Shown: positions 42,046-51,526 of the stretch, piece after piece | Layout of the letters: each line of letters starts with the position of its first letter | Position numbering within the stretch: the stretch's first letter is position 1 | DNA from: Nostoc calcicola FACHB-3891 | Lineage (GTDB): Bacteria > Cyanobacteriota > Cyanobacteriia > Cyanobacteriales > Nostocaceae | Direction: 5' to 3' | Assembly: GCF_014697355.1 (NCBI RefSeq) | Contig: NZ_JACJRQ010000002.1 | Location: 248,001 to 312,000, forward strand | DNA: 64,000 nucleotides | The notes under the pieces: generated by a model | What the model saw: only the letters and a program-made list of their open reading frames with translations | What the model was told of the DNA's origin: nothing | Database searches by the model: none | Made by a program: the position numbers and the translations under genes

Positions 42046-42672
42046 AGCAAAAAGCGCGAAGGCAAGACGATGAGATTAAAACATTAACATGCATTTCTTA
42101 GTTTCTTATAAGCAATATTGCGAACCTTTTGTGATGCTTTTTTTACTCAGTTTTGGGAGACACATCGGTTAAGACTTTGGTGGGCTATTCTGCCTAGTAG
42201 ATCCCCGAAGTAATAATTTTGTATTGTGATATTTGTTTGCTAGAAATTTTTATTTATCAGTAAATTTTTCCGTTCAGGAATACGATCGCCATCAGCCATA
42301 AGTTAAAATCTTGCTTTGTCAGGATTCTTACAGCCAAAAATGTTAAGAATTAAGAATATCTTCCGGAAACTAAGATTGGGAAAGTTTATTTTCTATTAAT
42401 GACTTGAATTTACTTGGTAAAAAAGAGATCTAGTAGAACAAGGCAAAAGTCAAAATTCAAAAGTAAAATGAAGAAATACTTAATACTACAAGCTTTTGAC
42501 GCATTGCAAATGGTCAGTTGATTTTTGCCGTGACGTATTAGTTAGTTTGATTGTTGACTCTCCAGTTGTTGGGGAGGCGGTTGATTGGCAAAAAAACTGT
42601 GGCTTGTTTTTGTCTTACGTTAAATCCGAAGTAACCCAGAAAAAGACAACATATTTTTAAGCTGTTCAGATT
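42046..42672. other. Divergent intergenic region, nothing distinct
   Basis: AT-rich; between the CyRepA1-like gene and the TPR protein. I saw no palindrome, tandem repeat array or iteron-like series that would mark a replication origin for the neighbouring Rep-like gene. Confidence 0.4.
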
Positions 42673-45072
42673 ATGTGGAAATCAAAGTTAATATTTAGAT
42701 TTATACTGTCAGCTGCGGCGATCGCAACTAGCGTAGAGCTAACTTTAAGAAGTGACTATGCTGTGGCTCAAAGTGCCTCTGCCAATCCTACTGTCGAACT
42801 TGGGCAACGAAATGATACTTCAGAAGTTGCAAAGTTTGCTATCACAGGAATTGGTATAGGAACCATAGCAGGCTTACTCATTTATGGTTTCTGGCATCAG
42901 AAACGTCGTAAGTCCAAGCTCAATTCAGCTGCGAAAGCATACCGCTTTCGGGAAGAGTTTGTTTGCGGTTCTTTAGCAGATTATTACTTATCTAAATCTC
43001 AAAATTCTCCCAGAAGCTTAACAACACCAACTGAAGAAAAAAAACCTGCTCCGCCTATTTCTGAGGAAAGTCTAGTAACGCCTTCCTCTAATTGTCAAAC
43101 TGATAATCTAGTAGCAGAACCTACCGCAGATGCAGCACCTAATTCATTATCTGATAGTTATCAAAAGTTAATCGAAGAAATTGTTACTACTGCGCTCAAA
43201 GGTCAAATTTGTTCTAAAGAATATATATATCGTCAATTAGTAGAGAATGTTAGCGCGGGGAATGGCGAAATCTTTGAACGCTGTTTGAGCGATCGCTTTA
43301 ATTCTACCCAATCTGAACTAAATAAGGCGATCAATTCTCCGAGTTTGTTTCAAAGAGAAACTCCTGAGTTAAAGAAAGCTCGTTTGAATCGGACTCTGAA
43401 AGCATTACAAAGTATTCAAGGAGAGTGGGAACGAGTCCAAAAACAAAAACGCAATCAAGCCGCAGTCACCACAGCGGTGGAACAAATTATCACAGCTTCA
43501 GAAGCTTCTCGCTTTTCAGTTTTGTTACAAATCATCGATCCCAACCAAAACCAAGTTTTTAGCCAAAGTCAATTACAACAACTAGCCCAAGAATTAAAAA
43601 AAGCGGTATCTGCTGATGAAGATCTTCAGCGAAAACAAGAAATAGAACAACTAGCGATCGCTATTACTAGCGGTGTAGAATCTTATCAGCAATTAGAAAG
43701 TTCTCTTGTGAGTTGGATTTACGAACCAACAGCAACTCCATTGGGATTAACACAGTCCCGATCGAGGCAAGAACCTTGGGCTTCATGGGCACAAAAAGTC
43801 AGCAGTCCTTTAACAAAGCAGTTGTTTTGTGCATTAGCTGACGGCATATCTGCAACGGAAGTAGTTGTCCGCCAGTCTTATATCAATATGAAAGACTGGG
43901 TAGAATTGACAGTAATTGTCCAAAGAATGCAGCAAGGTTTGGTGACTTGGTTTGAAAGACAACCCTATGATTCCAAGTGGGGTACATCTGCGTCCATTGC
44001 CACTTTTCTCAGTTTCGCTGTAGTTTGGTGCGAGTTATCTCATGGTTTTCGTGTCGCTACTAATATCGATCGCACCAAAGGCGAAGAATTAGCGAAAGCC
44101 TGCTTTCAAGTCGTTTTACAAATTCTCAGAACTTTTGCCCATCGCCAATATTTTCCCCTTTACGGCGGAGTATTTGCCTTTTTTGGTAGAGATGCGCTGC
44201 GGGATGCGATCGATTATTTGGATACACCACTCAAAGAAGTAGAAGGTACCCAAGAAAAAGCCCGGATACTGACGCTGTTAGGTTATTCTCAATTTATTTT
44301 AGGTAAATATCCAGAGGCGAACTCATTCCACCAACAAGCCCTAGAAATTGCCCGCCAAGCCGGGGATCAACCCTGTGAAATTGCTAATCTCAACCACAGT
44401 AGCCGTGTTTGCGTTGCTCAAAAAGATTACTCTCAAGCGATTAACTACAGCCAGAGGGCGTTAATTTTGGCTCGTCAAGCAGGGGAACGCTTGGGAGAAG
44501 CCCACGCCTTGGCAACTTTAGGCTATAGCGAAGTATTTGCAGCGCAGCAGATGGAACGCATAGAACCAGATGTTTATGAACAAGCAATAGAATACTTGCG
44601 CCGAGGTTTAGAATTGTCAGAAAAATTGCGTGACTCAGGATTTGGGATTAATTTGGCTGCACGCCAAACTCAAGCCCTTTGTTACATCAGTCTTGGTATT
44701 GCCCACGTCGCCTTAGAAAAGCCCCAAGCTGCCGTAGAATACTTAGAAAAAGGCGCTGAGGCGGTACAATTTTCTGGTGATAAATATCTGCAAGGGCTGA
44801 ATTTTTTGTATTTGGCAGAAAGTCACTACAACCTAAATCATTTAGAAACAGCGGTATACAATAGCTGCCTGGGGATGTATTTATTAGAGCAAATTACTGC
44901 GGTGGAATGGCGACAAGCGGCTGGTTTACTCACAATTTTACAAAGTAAATTAGGAGATGAAGTTGTAGAGCAAGTAATAGCAAATTCCCGAACTAACATC
45001 ATTAAGTTTATTGGTGTGGATGGTTATGATTACTTGCCAAAATTGCTCCAAGAATACAAGCGATCGCACTAA
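42673..45072 (+). CDS. Membrane-anchored TPR protein
   Basis: A 799-residue protein. It starts with a signal peptide-like segment (FRFILSAAAIATSVEL, AVAQS) and then a transmembrane helix (KFAITGIGIGTIAGLLIYGFW, about 57-77) followed by basic residues. Large soluble helical part: about 160-470 has no recognised family (SYQKLIEEIVTTALKGQICSK, then WVELTVIVQRMQQGLVTWFE). Residues 525-740 contain TPR repeats: ARILTLLGYSQFILGKYPEANSF, IANLNHSSRVCVAQKDYSQAINY and AVEYLEKGAEAVQF. Likely a scaffold in the cytoplasm or periplasm; partners unknown. ATG 42673. The Rpn-like gene follows 60 bp later on the same strand. Confidence 0.82.
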   Translation: MWKSKLIFRFILSAAAIATSVELTLRSDYAVAQSASANPTVELGQRNDTSEVAKFAITGIGIGTIAGLLIYGFWHQKRRKSKLNSAAKAYRFREEFVCGSLADYYLSKSQNSPRSLTTPTEEKKPAPPISEESLVTPSSNCQTDNLVAEPTADAAPNSLSDSYQKLIEEIVTTALKGQICSKEYIYRQLVENVSAGNGEIFERCLSDRFNSTQSELNKAINSPSLFQRETPELKKARLNRTLKALQSIQGEWERVQKQKRNQAAVTTAVEQIITASEASRFSVLLQIIDPNQNQVFSQSQLQQLAQELKKAVSADEDLQRKQEIEQLAIAITSGVESYQQLESSLVSWIYEPTATPLGLTQSRSRQEPWASWAQKVSSPLTKQLFCALADGISATEVVVRQSYINMKDWVELTVIVQRMQQGLVTWFERQPYDSKWGTSASIATFLSFAVVWCELSHGFRVATNIDRTKGEELAKACFQVVLQILRTFAHRQYFPLYGGVFAFFGRDALRDAIDYLDTPLKEVEGTQEKARILTLLGYSQFILGKYPEANSFHQQALEIARQAGDQPCEIANLNHSSRVCVAQKDYSQAINYSQRALILARQAGERLGEAHALATLGYSEVFAAQQMERIEPDVYEQAIEYLRRGLELSEKLRDSGFGINLAARQTQALCYISLGIAHVALEKPQAAVEYLEKGAEAVQFSGDKYLQGLNFLYLAESHYNLNHLETAVYNSCLGMYLLEQITAVEWRQAAGLLTILQSKLGDEVVEQVIANSRTNIIKFIGVDGYDYLPKLLQEYKRSH

Positions 45073-45132
45073 TAAAATTTTGGATTTTGGATTTGAGATT
45101 TTTGATTACTTTTAAAGACATAGCGTGCTGAA

Positions 45133-46056
45133 ATGATAGACCACGATCGCCTTTTTAAAGAACTTATATCTAACTTTTTTCCGGAGTTTATTGAGCTATT
45201 TTTTCCTGAGATCGGCGCCGAATGGGAACGTGACTCGATACAGTTTTTACCACTGGAAGTCATTACCGATGTTACTGAGGGAGAAAAGAAAATCCTCGAT
45301 ATTGTTGTGAAAGCGTCATTGAAAAACCAAGATACTTTATTTATCATTCACATCGAACATCAATCTTATTCCCAGACTGGCTTTAATCGACGCATGTTTA
45401 CCTATTTTGCTCGGTTGCACGAAAAATATGCACTTCCCATTTATCCGATTGTCATTTATTCCCACGATAGCCCCAAAACACTCGAACCAAATTCTTATCG
45501 ACTGGAGTTAGGAAAGAAAATCATATTAGAGTTTAATTATGATGTTATCCAGTTAAATCAATTACACTGGCAGGATTTTGTCAATCAGCGAAATCCTGTG
45601 GCTAGTGCTTTGATGGCAAAAATGCAGATGAGTCCAACTGAACGTCCCCAAGTCAAACTAACATCATTACAATTATTAACAAGTCTTGGACTTAACCCTG
45701 CACAAATACAGTTAATTTCCGGCTTTATTGATACATATTTAGAATTAAATTCTCAAGAAGAAGTCGTGTTTCAAGAACAACTTGCTACCATTGAACCAAA
45801 AGAGCAGGAAAAAGTTATGCAGATAGTTACCAGTTGGATGCGAAAAGGACTTGAACAAGGACTTGAACAAGGGGAAAAACAAGGAGAATTAAAATTGCTA
45901 ATGCGCCAACTTAACCGTCGCTTGGGAGAAATTAGTCCACAAATGAAGGGCAGAATTGAAAATTTGTCAATCCATGAGCTAGAAAATCTGGGTGAGGCGT
46001 TGCTGGATTTTTCTTCTGTTGCAGATTTAGAAGCTTGGTTTGAGAATCTCAGCTAG
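45133..46056 (+). CDS. DUF4351 domain protein, Rpn/PD-(D/E)XK nuclease-like
   Basis: A 307-residue protein. The N-terminal part DHDRLFKELISNFFPEFIELFFPE, then KKILDIVVKASLKNQDTLFIIHIEHQS, is the Rpn/putative-transposase fold with a PD-(D/E)XK-like core (Asp in LDIVVK, Glu in HIEHQ; the Lys position is less clear). The C-terminal DUF4351 region (about 255-305) has LKLLMRQLNRRLGEISPQMKGRIENLSIHELENLGEALLDF, preceded by a GLEQGLEQGEKQGE repeat. Rpn proteins promote recombination and cut DNA in E. coli; function in cyanobacteria, where there are many copies, is unclear. ATG at 45133. Confidence 0.85.
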   Translation: MIDHDRLFKELISNFFPEFIELFFPEIGAEWERDSIQFLPLEVITDVTEGEKKILDIVVKASLKNQDTLFIIHIEHQSYSQTGFNRRMFTYFARLHEKYALPIYPIVIYSHDSPKTLEPNSYRLELGKKIILEFNYDVIQLNQLHWQDFVNQRNPVASALMAKMQMSPTERPQVKLTSLQLLTSLGLNPAQIQLISGFIDTYLELNSQEEVVFQEQLATIEPKEQEKVMQIVTSWMRKGLEQGLEQGEKQGELKLLMRQLNRRLGEISPQMKGRIENLSIHELENLGEALLDFSSVADLEAWFENLS

Positions 46057-46262
46057 TTTTTATCACTAGGAAGACCAACAGCAGCGATCGCCTTAATAAT
46101 AGTCTATGTAATTCAATATTAATCTGCTGTCAACCTACTAACTACTGCACTCACAAGTCAGAAGACAATTTTTTCTTCTGTACTGCCTATTTTTGCAATA
46201 AATTCCATCGGTTGCACTCATAAAAAAAGATGAAAATCTCTCTTTTAATGCCCAATGCTCGT

Positions 46263-47006
46263 CTATTGGAGTAATTCCTGAAACTGCTTTTGACTACGCA
46301 CTTTGCTAAAGTCTGGGTCAGTTTTAGCTAACTTTTTGTACTTTCCAGGAACAAGTTGAATTGCTCGATCTAGGTTTTCAATTGCTAATTTTACGTTGCC
46401 CTGTAAAGCATAAGAACAAGCTTTGTTGTAATATGCTTGGTGCAAATCTTGTTTGATGACGATCGCCTTATTATAAGATGCGATCGCTTCTTGATAGCGG
46501 TGTAGCTTTGTCAGAGCAATGCCCCGGTTAGTTAAGGCTTCATATTTGTTCGGCTTGATGGCGATCGCTTTATCATAAGATACAAGAGCCTCTTTGTAGC
46601 GTTGGAGCGATGTTAAGGCTATGCCACGATTATACCAGGCTTCGTCTTTGTCGGGCTTGATGGCGATCGCTCGATCGTAGGATACAATCGCTTCTTGGTA
46701 GCGGTGCAGGGATGTTAAGGCTATGCCACGGTTGATCCAAGCTTCAGCAATCTCAGCTTTCATAGCGATCGCTTTGTCGTATGCTTTGATTGCATCTTCG
46801 TAACGTTGTCTATCTAATAAATTATTGCCTTGAGCAAATAAAATTTCTGCTTTTTGGCTAGCCTTCGCTTCTACAAAAAGCTGGTTTACATTACTTTCTT
46901 GTACAACTTGTGTGGTATTTTCTGTCCATGAGTTTGCCCCATCACTACAACCAAATGCAAAGAAAACTATTAAGCTAGATGCAACTAACCCGTACCTACA
47001 GACCAT
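46263..47006 (-). CDS. TPR lipoprotein
   Basis: A 247-residue protein with a lipoprotein-type signal peptide (RYGLVASSLIVFFAFGC, lipobox FAFGC, so Cys at about 19 would be lipidated). About five TPR units follow: RYEDAIKAYDKAIAMKA, RYQEAIVSYDRAIAIKP, RYKEALVSYDKAIAIKP, RYQEAIASYNKAIVIKQ and a final LAIENLDRAIQLVP. Probably a periplasmic or thylakoid-lumen scaffold anchored in the membrane. ATG at 47006. Convergent with the Rpn-like gene. Confidence 0.85.
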   Translation of the reverse strand: MVCRYGLVASSLIVFFAFGCSDGANSWTENTTQVVQESNVNQLFVEAKASQKAEILFAQGNNLLDRQRYEDAIKAYDKAIAMKAEIAEAWINRGIALTSLHRYQEAIVSYDRAIAIKPDKDEAWYNRGIALTSLQRYKEALVSYDKAIAIKPNKYEALTNRGIALTKLHRYQEAIASYNKAIVIKQDLHQAYYNKACSYALQGNVKLAIENLDRAIQLVPGKYKKLAKTDPDFSKVRSQKQFQELLQ

Positions 47007-47349
47007 GCTATATCTACAGAACTTATAATTCTGTTATGAAAATTTGTTATTTTTTGAATATTATCAAAATACACTAATTTTTACCCATTCATTTCTTTAT
47101 ATTTTGATAAAAAAGTTTGCTGAAACTTTATAATCGGTTTTTTATCTCAGTTTTCGCCCATAATAACATATTCAATAGACCTCTCGCATAAATAATTTTT
47201 TATCGGGCTACGCCCCGCTTTGCTAACACGCACGAGGCAATAGAGGCAAAAAAATATTTATGCAAGAGGTCTAATAGTCTCACACAAAGACGTAAATTTT
47301 TTGTGAAAGTCTTCGTGTGAAACCGTAACATCACTTCAAAAAGTAATGC
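47007..47349. other. Gene-free stretch with the second MITE-like copy
   Basis: AT-rich flank, then the element at 47176-47273. No other signal. Confidence 0.6.
47176..47273. repeat. MITE-like element, copy 2 (GACCTCTYGCA inverted repeats)
   Basis: TAGACCTCTCGCATAAATA (47176-47194) is mirrored by TATTTATGCAAGAGGTCTA (47255-47273) with one mismatch. It shares the left 25-30 bp with copy 1 at 20021 but has a different middle containing GGGCTACGCCCCGCTTTGC. Confidence 0.7.
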
Positions 47350-49044
47350 CTAAATAATGCCAAATACTGACTCGACAGTAGACTTAATCGAATCTTTTGC
47401 ATCCTTCAAAGTTTGGCTGATGGGGTGTTTTGCTTGCAAAAATACACGCGCACAATTGCGTCCCGGCATTCCGGAAATGGAACCGCCTGGATGAGTTCCT
47501 GCACCAGTCAGAAATAAGTTCTCAATTGGGGTTTTATAGTTCGCTATTTCCGGCAAGGGACGGAAAAATACCATTTGATCTAAGGTCATATCAACATGGT
47601 AATAATTCCCTTTATATGCACCTAGTCTCTCTCCTAGTTCTGCTGGACTTTCTACACGGCGGGCGATAGTTGCATTTTTCACATTCGGCGCATAGTTCGC
47701 TAACTTATCAATCACCCTGTCTGCAACTTTGTTTTTCAATTCATCTGTCCAACCGGTACCCTTCAAACCTGTACCTTCAGCACCAGCAATTTGATAGGGA
47801 GCGAAAAACTCAATCCACAAGGTATGCTTACCTGGTGGTGCTAATGTGGGGTCTAAATAGCTAGGCATCACCACATACATTGATGGGTCACCATCGGGAA
47901 TCTCTCCCAAGGTACATTTACTATGAGCTTGTTCTACATGAGCCACGGAATCTGCAATCAAAATAGATCCAACAAGATATTCGTCTTTGTGCGCGTGGTA
48001 TGGAAAACGCAACGGTTCATCTAAGGCCAAATCTATCTTGAGGATAGTTTCGTTGTTGTTAACGATGCGGCGTTCTAATCTTTCCCATAAATCAGGATCG
48101 ACTCCATGAACTTCGCTTTTATCAGTCATTTGTAAGAACAACCGCTTAGCATCAATATTAGAAATCACCCCATGTTTGGCACGATATTCTGTACCACCAG
48201 CGACTCGCACACCCGCAGCTTTTCCATCATCAATTAAAACTTTTTCAACGTGCTGGTCTGTGAGAATAACGCCGCCTTTACTTGTGACTAAATTCACCAA
48301 AGCTTGCACGAGTGCGCCAGTTCCGCCGCGGGGTCTTGCCATCCCTGGATTATGACGCATTGCCATCATAATTGCACCGATGGCAAGGGTTTTTTGTGAT
48401 GGTGGCGCACCAAGTTCTGATGCTAGCCTTGCTAGTGGCGCTTTGAGAAATTCGGAATCAAACCACTCGTTAAGTAAATCTTCACCGCTGGTTAACATGT
48501 TGCGAATGAAGTCCAGCGTCTTGTTTGGGGAACCAATAACAGAAAATAAATCTTTCAGTTTTGTGATGTCATAGTTACCAACGATGTCTATAATTGACTT
48601 CGGCGGTGCATTAAACATGGGAATCATTGCACCCAGTGCCCGTTGCCAATAGTCGGTAAATTCTGCGTATTTTTTAGCATCGCGATCGCTATAACGAGCA
48701 ATTTCTGCACAAGTCTTTTCTACTGACTTATGTCCTAAGAAATATTTGCCATCAGGATGGGGACAGAAAACAACTGGATCGCATTCTAAATAATGCAAAC
48801 CGTATTTCTCTAGTTCTAATTCTTCAACTACTGGCCCCAAGTGAATAAATTCATGGTCAATAGCACACAAGTTAAATTTAAATCCAGGAGCTTCTTGTGG
48901 TAAACACTCTTCAGTTGTTGCTGCACCGCCTGGAACGGAACGCTTTTCTAGTAACAGGACACTATAGCCGGCTTTCAATAAATAAGCGGCACAAACTAGC
49001 CCATTGTGTCCAGCACCAATCAGTACAACATCATACTCTTGCAT
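47350..49044 (-). CDS. crtO: Beta-carotene ketolase-type FAD enzyme (CrtO-like)
   Basis: A 564-residue member of the phytoene-desaturase-related oxidoreductases. The FAD-binding motif YDVVLIGAGHNGLVCAAYLLKAG is at residues 4-26, followed by LLEKRSVPGGAATTEE. The C-terminus has ENLFLTGAGTHPGGSISGMPGRNCA, the second nucleotide-contact signature. Length and overall pattern are those of CrtO, which makes echinenone/canthaxanthin by 4-keto addition to beta-carotene in Nostoc and Synechocystis. A related carotenoid desaturase is the alternative. ATG at 49044. The next gene downstream of it (towards lower coordinates) is the TPR lipoprotein; no other carotenoid gene is near. Confidence 0.85.
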   Translation of the reverse strand: MQEYDVVLIGAGHNGLVCAAYLLKAGYSVLLLEKRSVPGGAATTEECLPQEAPGFKFNLCAIDHEFIHLGPVVEELELEKYGLHYLECDPVVFCPHPDGKYFLGHKSVEKTCAEIARYSDRDAKKYAEFTDYWQRALGAMIPMFNAPPKSIIDIVGNYDITKLKDLFSVIGSPNKTLDFIRNMLTSGEDLLNEWFDSEFLKAPLARLASELGAPPSQKTLAIGAIMMAMRHNPGMARPRGGTGALVQALVNLVTSKGGVILTDQHVEKVLIDDGKAAGVRVAGGTEYRAKHGVISNIDAKRLFLQMTDKSEVHGVDPDLWERLERRIVNNNETILKIDLALDEPLRFPYHAHKDEYLVGSILIADSVAHVEQAHSKCTLGEIPDGDPSMYVVMPSYLDPTLAPPGKHTLWIEFFAPYQIAGAEGTGLKGTGWTDELKNKVADRVIDKLANYAPNVKNATIARRVESPAELGERLGAYKGNYYHVDMTLDQMVFFRPLPEIANYKTPIENLFLTGAGTHPGGSISGMPGRNCARVFLQAKHPISQTLKDAKDSIKSTVESVFGII

Positions 49045-49150
49045 AGTTGTTACTTTTGAAATTAAGTAGCTTTATCAAGCTTAAAAAACTTTGATAAAAT
49101 TTAAATCAGCCATCAGTAACAAAAATTATCTTTAATTAGTGTCAATCTTA

Positions 49151-49906
49151 CTAAAGAGGTACTATATCTGGTGAGGGTATTTGCTTTACCTGAGCTTCTA
49201 CCATAAGTATCAAATTACCAATTTCTACTTGTAGCTCTTTGATACTAAATATCATATCGTTCCATTTAAAATATGATATACTCATTAATTCTTTGGCTTT
49301 CTGGATTAATGCTGTAATTAATTCTATTGAAATACCGTCTCCCTCAGTACACTTAAAACTCTCCAACATTGCGGGTTGTGAATGAGTACGTGGACGAGCG
49401 ATCGCAGTATAAGCTAAAAGTCGAGTATTTTCCCTTTCCTTCAACAACACCTTTCCTCTCAATTCCATTTTGCCAGCATCAGGTAAAAATACCTGAATTT
49501 CTTGCGGCTCAAAACTCAGAACTTCGCCATCTACATCCAACTCCAAGTTTGGTATCTGTTTGCGAATAAACTCTGACGACAAAGCGCGGTTAATATCTGC
49601 TTCTGTCAGTGTAATTTTAGCAATGGCATTTACCGGTTGATTGAGTTTTATTTCACCAAAAATAGCGCTTAAGGGATTGATGGCAATAGCGTCAGTTTGC
49701 AGTTTTATTTTCTGTACGCGAATGTCTTTTTGAATAACTAATCCTTCGCCTACAACCGAAACCCCATCTACTTGTCCCTGAACTATTTTCGACAGATCGG
49801 TTTGTACATCTATATCTATTTCTTCTATTTCATCTAGATTTTGGTCTATCCTTCTTTCAACTTCATGGGATAATAATTTTTCCTCCAATTTATGCTCATC
49901 AGACAT
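49151..49906 (-). CDS. DUF2993 (LmeA-like) lipid-binding-type protein
   Basis: A 251-residue protein without a signal peptide. The DUF2993 pattern is seen from about 55: GQVDGVSVVGEGLVIQKDIRVQKIKLQTDAIAINPLSAIFGEIKL, then ITLTEADINRALSSEFI and KMELRGKVLLKERENTRLLAYTAIARP. It ends MIFSIKELQVEIGNLILMVEAQVKQIP. Actinobacterial LmeA binds phospholipids; in cyanobacteria the role is unknown. The N-terminal 45 residues are charged and acidic. ATG at 49906, about 270 bp from the rubisco activase stop. Confidence 0.85.
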   Translation of the reverse strand: MSDEHKLEEKLLSHEVERRIDQNLDEIEEIDIDVQTDLSKIVQGQVDGVSVVGEGLVIQKDIRVQKIKLQTDAIAINPLSAIFGEIKLNQPVNAIAKITLTEADINRALSSEFIRKQIPNLELDVDGEVLSFEPQEIQVFLPDAGKMELRGKVLLKERENTRLLAYTAIARPRTHSQPAMLESFKCTEGDGISIELITALIQKAKELMSISYFKWNDMIFSIKELQVEIGNLILMVEAQVKQIPSPDIVPL

Positions 49907-50179
49907 GAATTACTAATCTCCTAAATATCCTGTTATTTGTTAATATAAATGCTGGATATTAAGAAGCGAATCTGCATTGCGGTATATGCAAATTGGAGGA
50001 CTGACTATTGAACCTCACACCACGCTTATGTTTGTATTCCCGGCTTTTTGCGTCTACATGAATTCCCCCTACCTAAGAATAAAGTTTTCAGTCATATATT
50101 GCGTAAGTTCTGTAATCATTGCCAACAGGCAAAATAGCGAATCAAGGGACATCGCCTTTTGCCATGAATTTATCGACCG

Positions 50180-51442
50180 TTAATTTTTACCATTTGGTCG
50201 CTGAATAATCGTTTCTAAAACCCGTCGCTTGGCTTTTGGATCGATCGCTACTAATCGCACATATTCACCGCTATATTCTGCTAGAGATGATTCCAAATTT
50301 GATATTGCATCCGACTCGGCATCAATGTGGCTATTAACACAACTTTGCCAAGAACCTGTACGGAAGCGACGCTCATCCACGTGTTCAATGCTAATTTTGT
50401 AACCTTGAGACAAGATTTGCCGAATCTGTTCTTGTGTCTCTAGAGTCAAATGTGGACTAAATGCTTCTTTTTTTGGGAATCCATTTGTGGTTGCGCCATT
50501 AGTTGAAGGTTGACTAGTTGGCGTGACAGCAGCAGGTGGTGGAGATTGATAATTTTTACCTCGATTCAGTCGGTTGTACTCATCAACCAAATGCGAACTT
50601 TCCACTCGTTTTTGTTCGCCAACCATTAAATGACCAGACTCGATTAAGTGAGATAAGTTGAAATTCGGCTTTTTAAATTCTGGTGGTCCTTCAGTGCTGT
50701 TAACCACACGCAACGATATATGCTCAAAACCTATATGGTGGATGAAGTTGCGGATTTGTTCGTCATAAATGCGCGATCGCAACGCACTAAAAAAGTCAAT
50801 GGATTGATTAGCAAAAGTATCAACTAACTGTTCAATTTCCCGCCCCGAAAGTCCATCCGGTTCAAAAATCCCCTTGACAATTCCCACTTTGTCGTCTCGG
50901 TCTGGTTCCCAATAAAATTTCTCCATCCGTCCATCCCGAATTAACGGTGCATAGAGGGTGGAAAAATCATTGCCTGTGACAATAATCGGTACACGATGCA
51001 AAGGTGTAGAATCATAGCTTCCAGGCAACTGCACATCTGTGGGATTATCGGCAATATTCATCAGTGTGGCATTTACCAACTGTGTGTTTACAGTATACTG
51101 AGTGCCTTCATCGAAGCGTCCAGCACCGGCATCTAAATCGTTAATCATCAGCACACACATTTTACCGCGTACTTTGATCAATTCTGCTGTTTCCCGATAG
51201 CGCAGCCGAATCAACCGTGCTGGATCTCCTGCATCTGGACTTTCCAATTCGCCACCAGAGATGTGAGTCACCTCGATGCCCATTTTCTCGAAGACTAACT
51301 CGCATTGAAAAGATTTGCCTTCACCTTTGCGTCCATGAATACCCAAAATGATGGGTACTCTGACACCAGGAAGCTTCAAGAAATTTTTCGTGATGTGGAC
51401 AGCAAGTTTGTCCAAAAATCGGGGAGCAATGTAGTAACCCAT
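50180..51442 (-). CDS. rca: Rubisco activase with C-terminal small-subunit-like domain
   Basis: A 420-residue AAA+ protein. The ATPase part has Walker A PIILGIHGRKGEGKSFQCEL, Walker B KMCVLMINDLDAGAGRF, sensor VPIIVTGNDFSTLYAPLIRDGRMEKFYW and Arg-finger region. The linker (about 290-328) is Pro/Ser/Thr-rich. Residues 329-420 are a rubisco small-subunit-like (SSUL) domain: TLETQEQIRQILSQGYKISIEHVDERRFRTGSWQSC and YVRLVAIDPKAKRRVLETIIQRP, as in CcmM. The tail is known to tether cyanobacterial activase to rubisco, hence to carboxysomes; it removes inhibitory sugar phosphates from rubisco. ATG at 51442, 84 bp after the hybrid kinase on the same strand. Confidence 0.94.
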   Translation of the reverse strand: MGYYIAPRFLDKLAVHITKNFLKLPGVRVPIILGIHGRKGEGKSFQCELVFEKMGIEVTHISGGELESPDAGDPARLIRLRYRETAELIKVRGKMCVLMINDLDAGAGRFDEGTQYTVNTQLVNATLMNIADNPTDVQLPGSYDSTPLHRVPIIVTGNDFSTLYAPLIRDGRMEKFYWEPDRDDKVGIVKGIFEPDGLSGREIEQLVDTFANQSIDFFSALRSRIYDEQIRNFIHHIGFEHISLRVVNSTEGPPEFKKPNFNLSHLIESGHLMVGEQKRVESSHLVDEYNRLNRGKNYQSPPPAAVTPTSQPSTNGATTNGFPKKEAFSPHLTLETQEQIRQILSQGYKISIEHVDERRFRTGSWQSCVNSHIDAESDAISNLESSLAEYSGEYVRLVAIDPKAKRRVLETIIQRPNGKN

Positions 51443-51526
51443 GAATGTATCTTACAAATAGTTAGTACCTCTAAAGTTAATGTTAAGTTGTTTTGGGGAT
51501 AGTGAAGGTCTTTAGACGGAAGAGTG

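Noticed and set aside
42046-42672. Replication origin beside the CyRepA1-like gene
   Set aside because: No iterons, DnaA boxes or AT-rich direct repeats are seen in the adjacent intergenic region.
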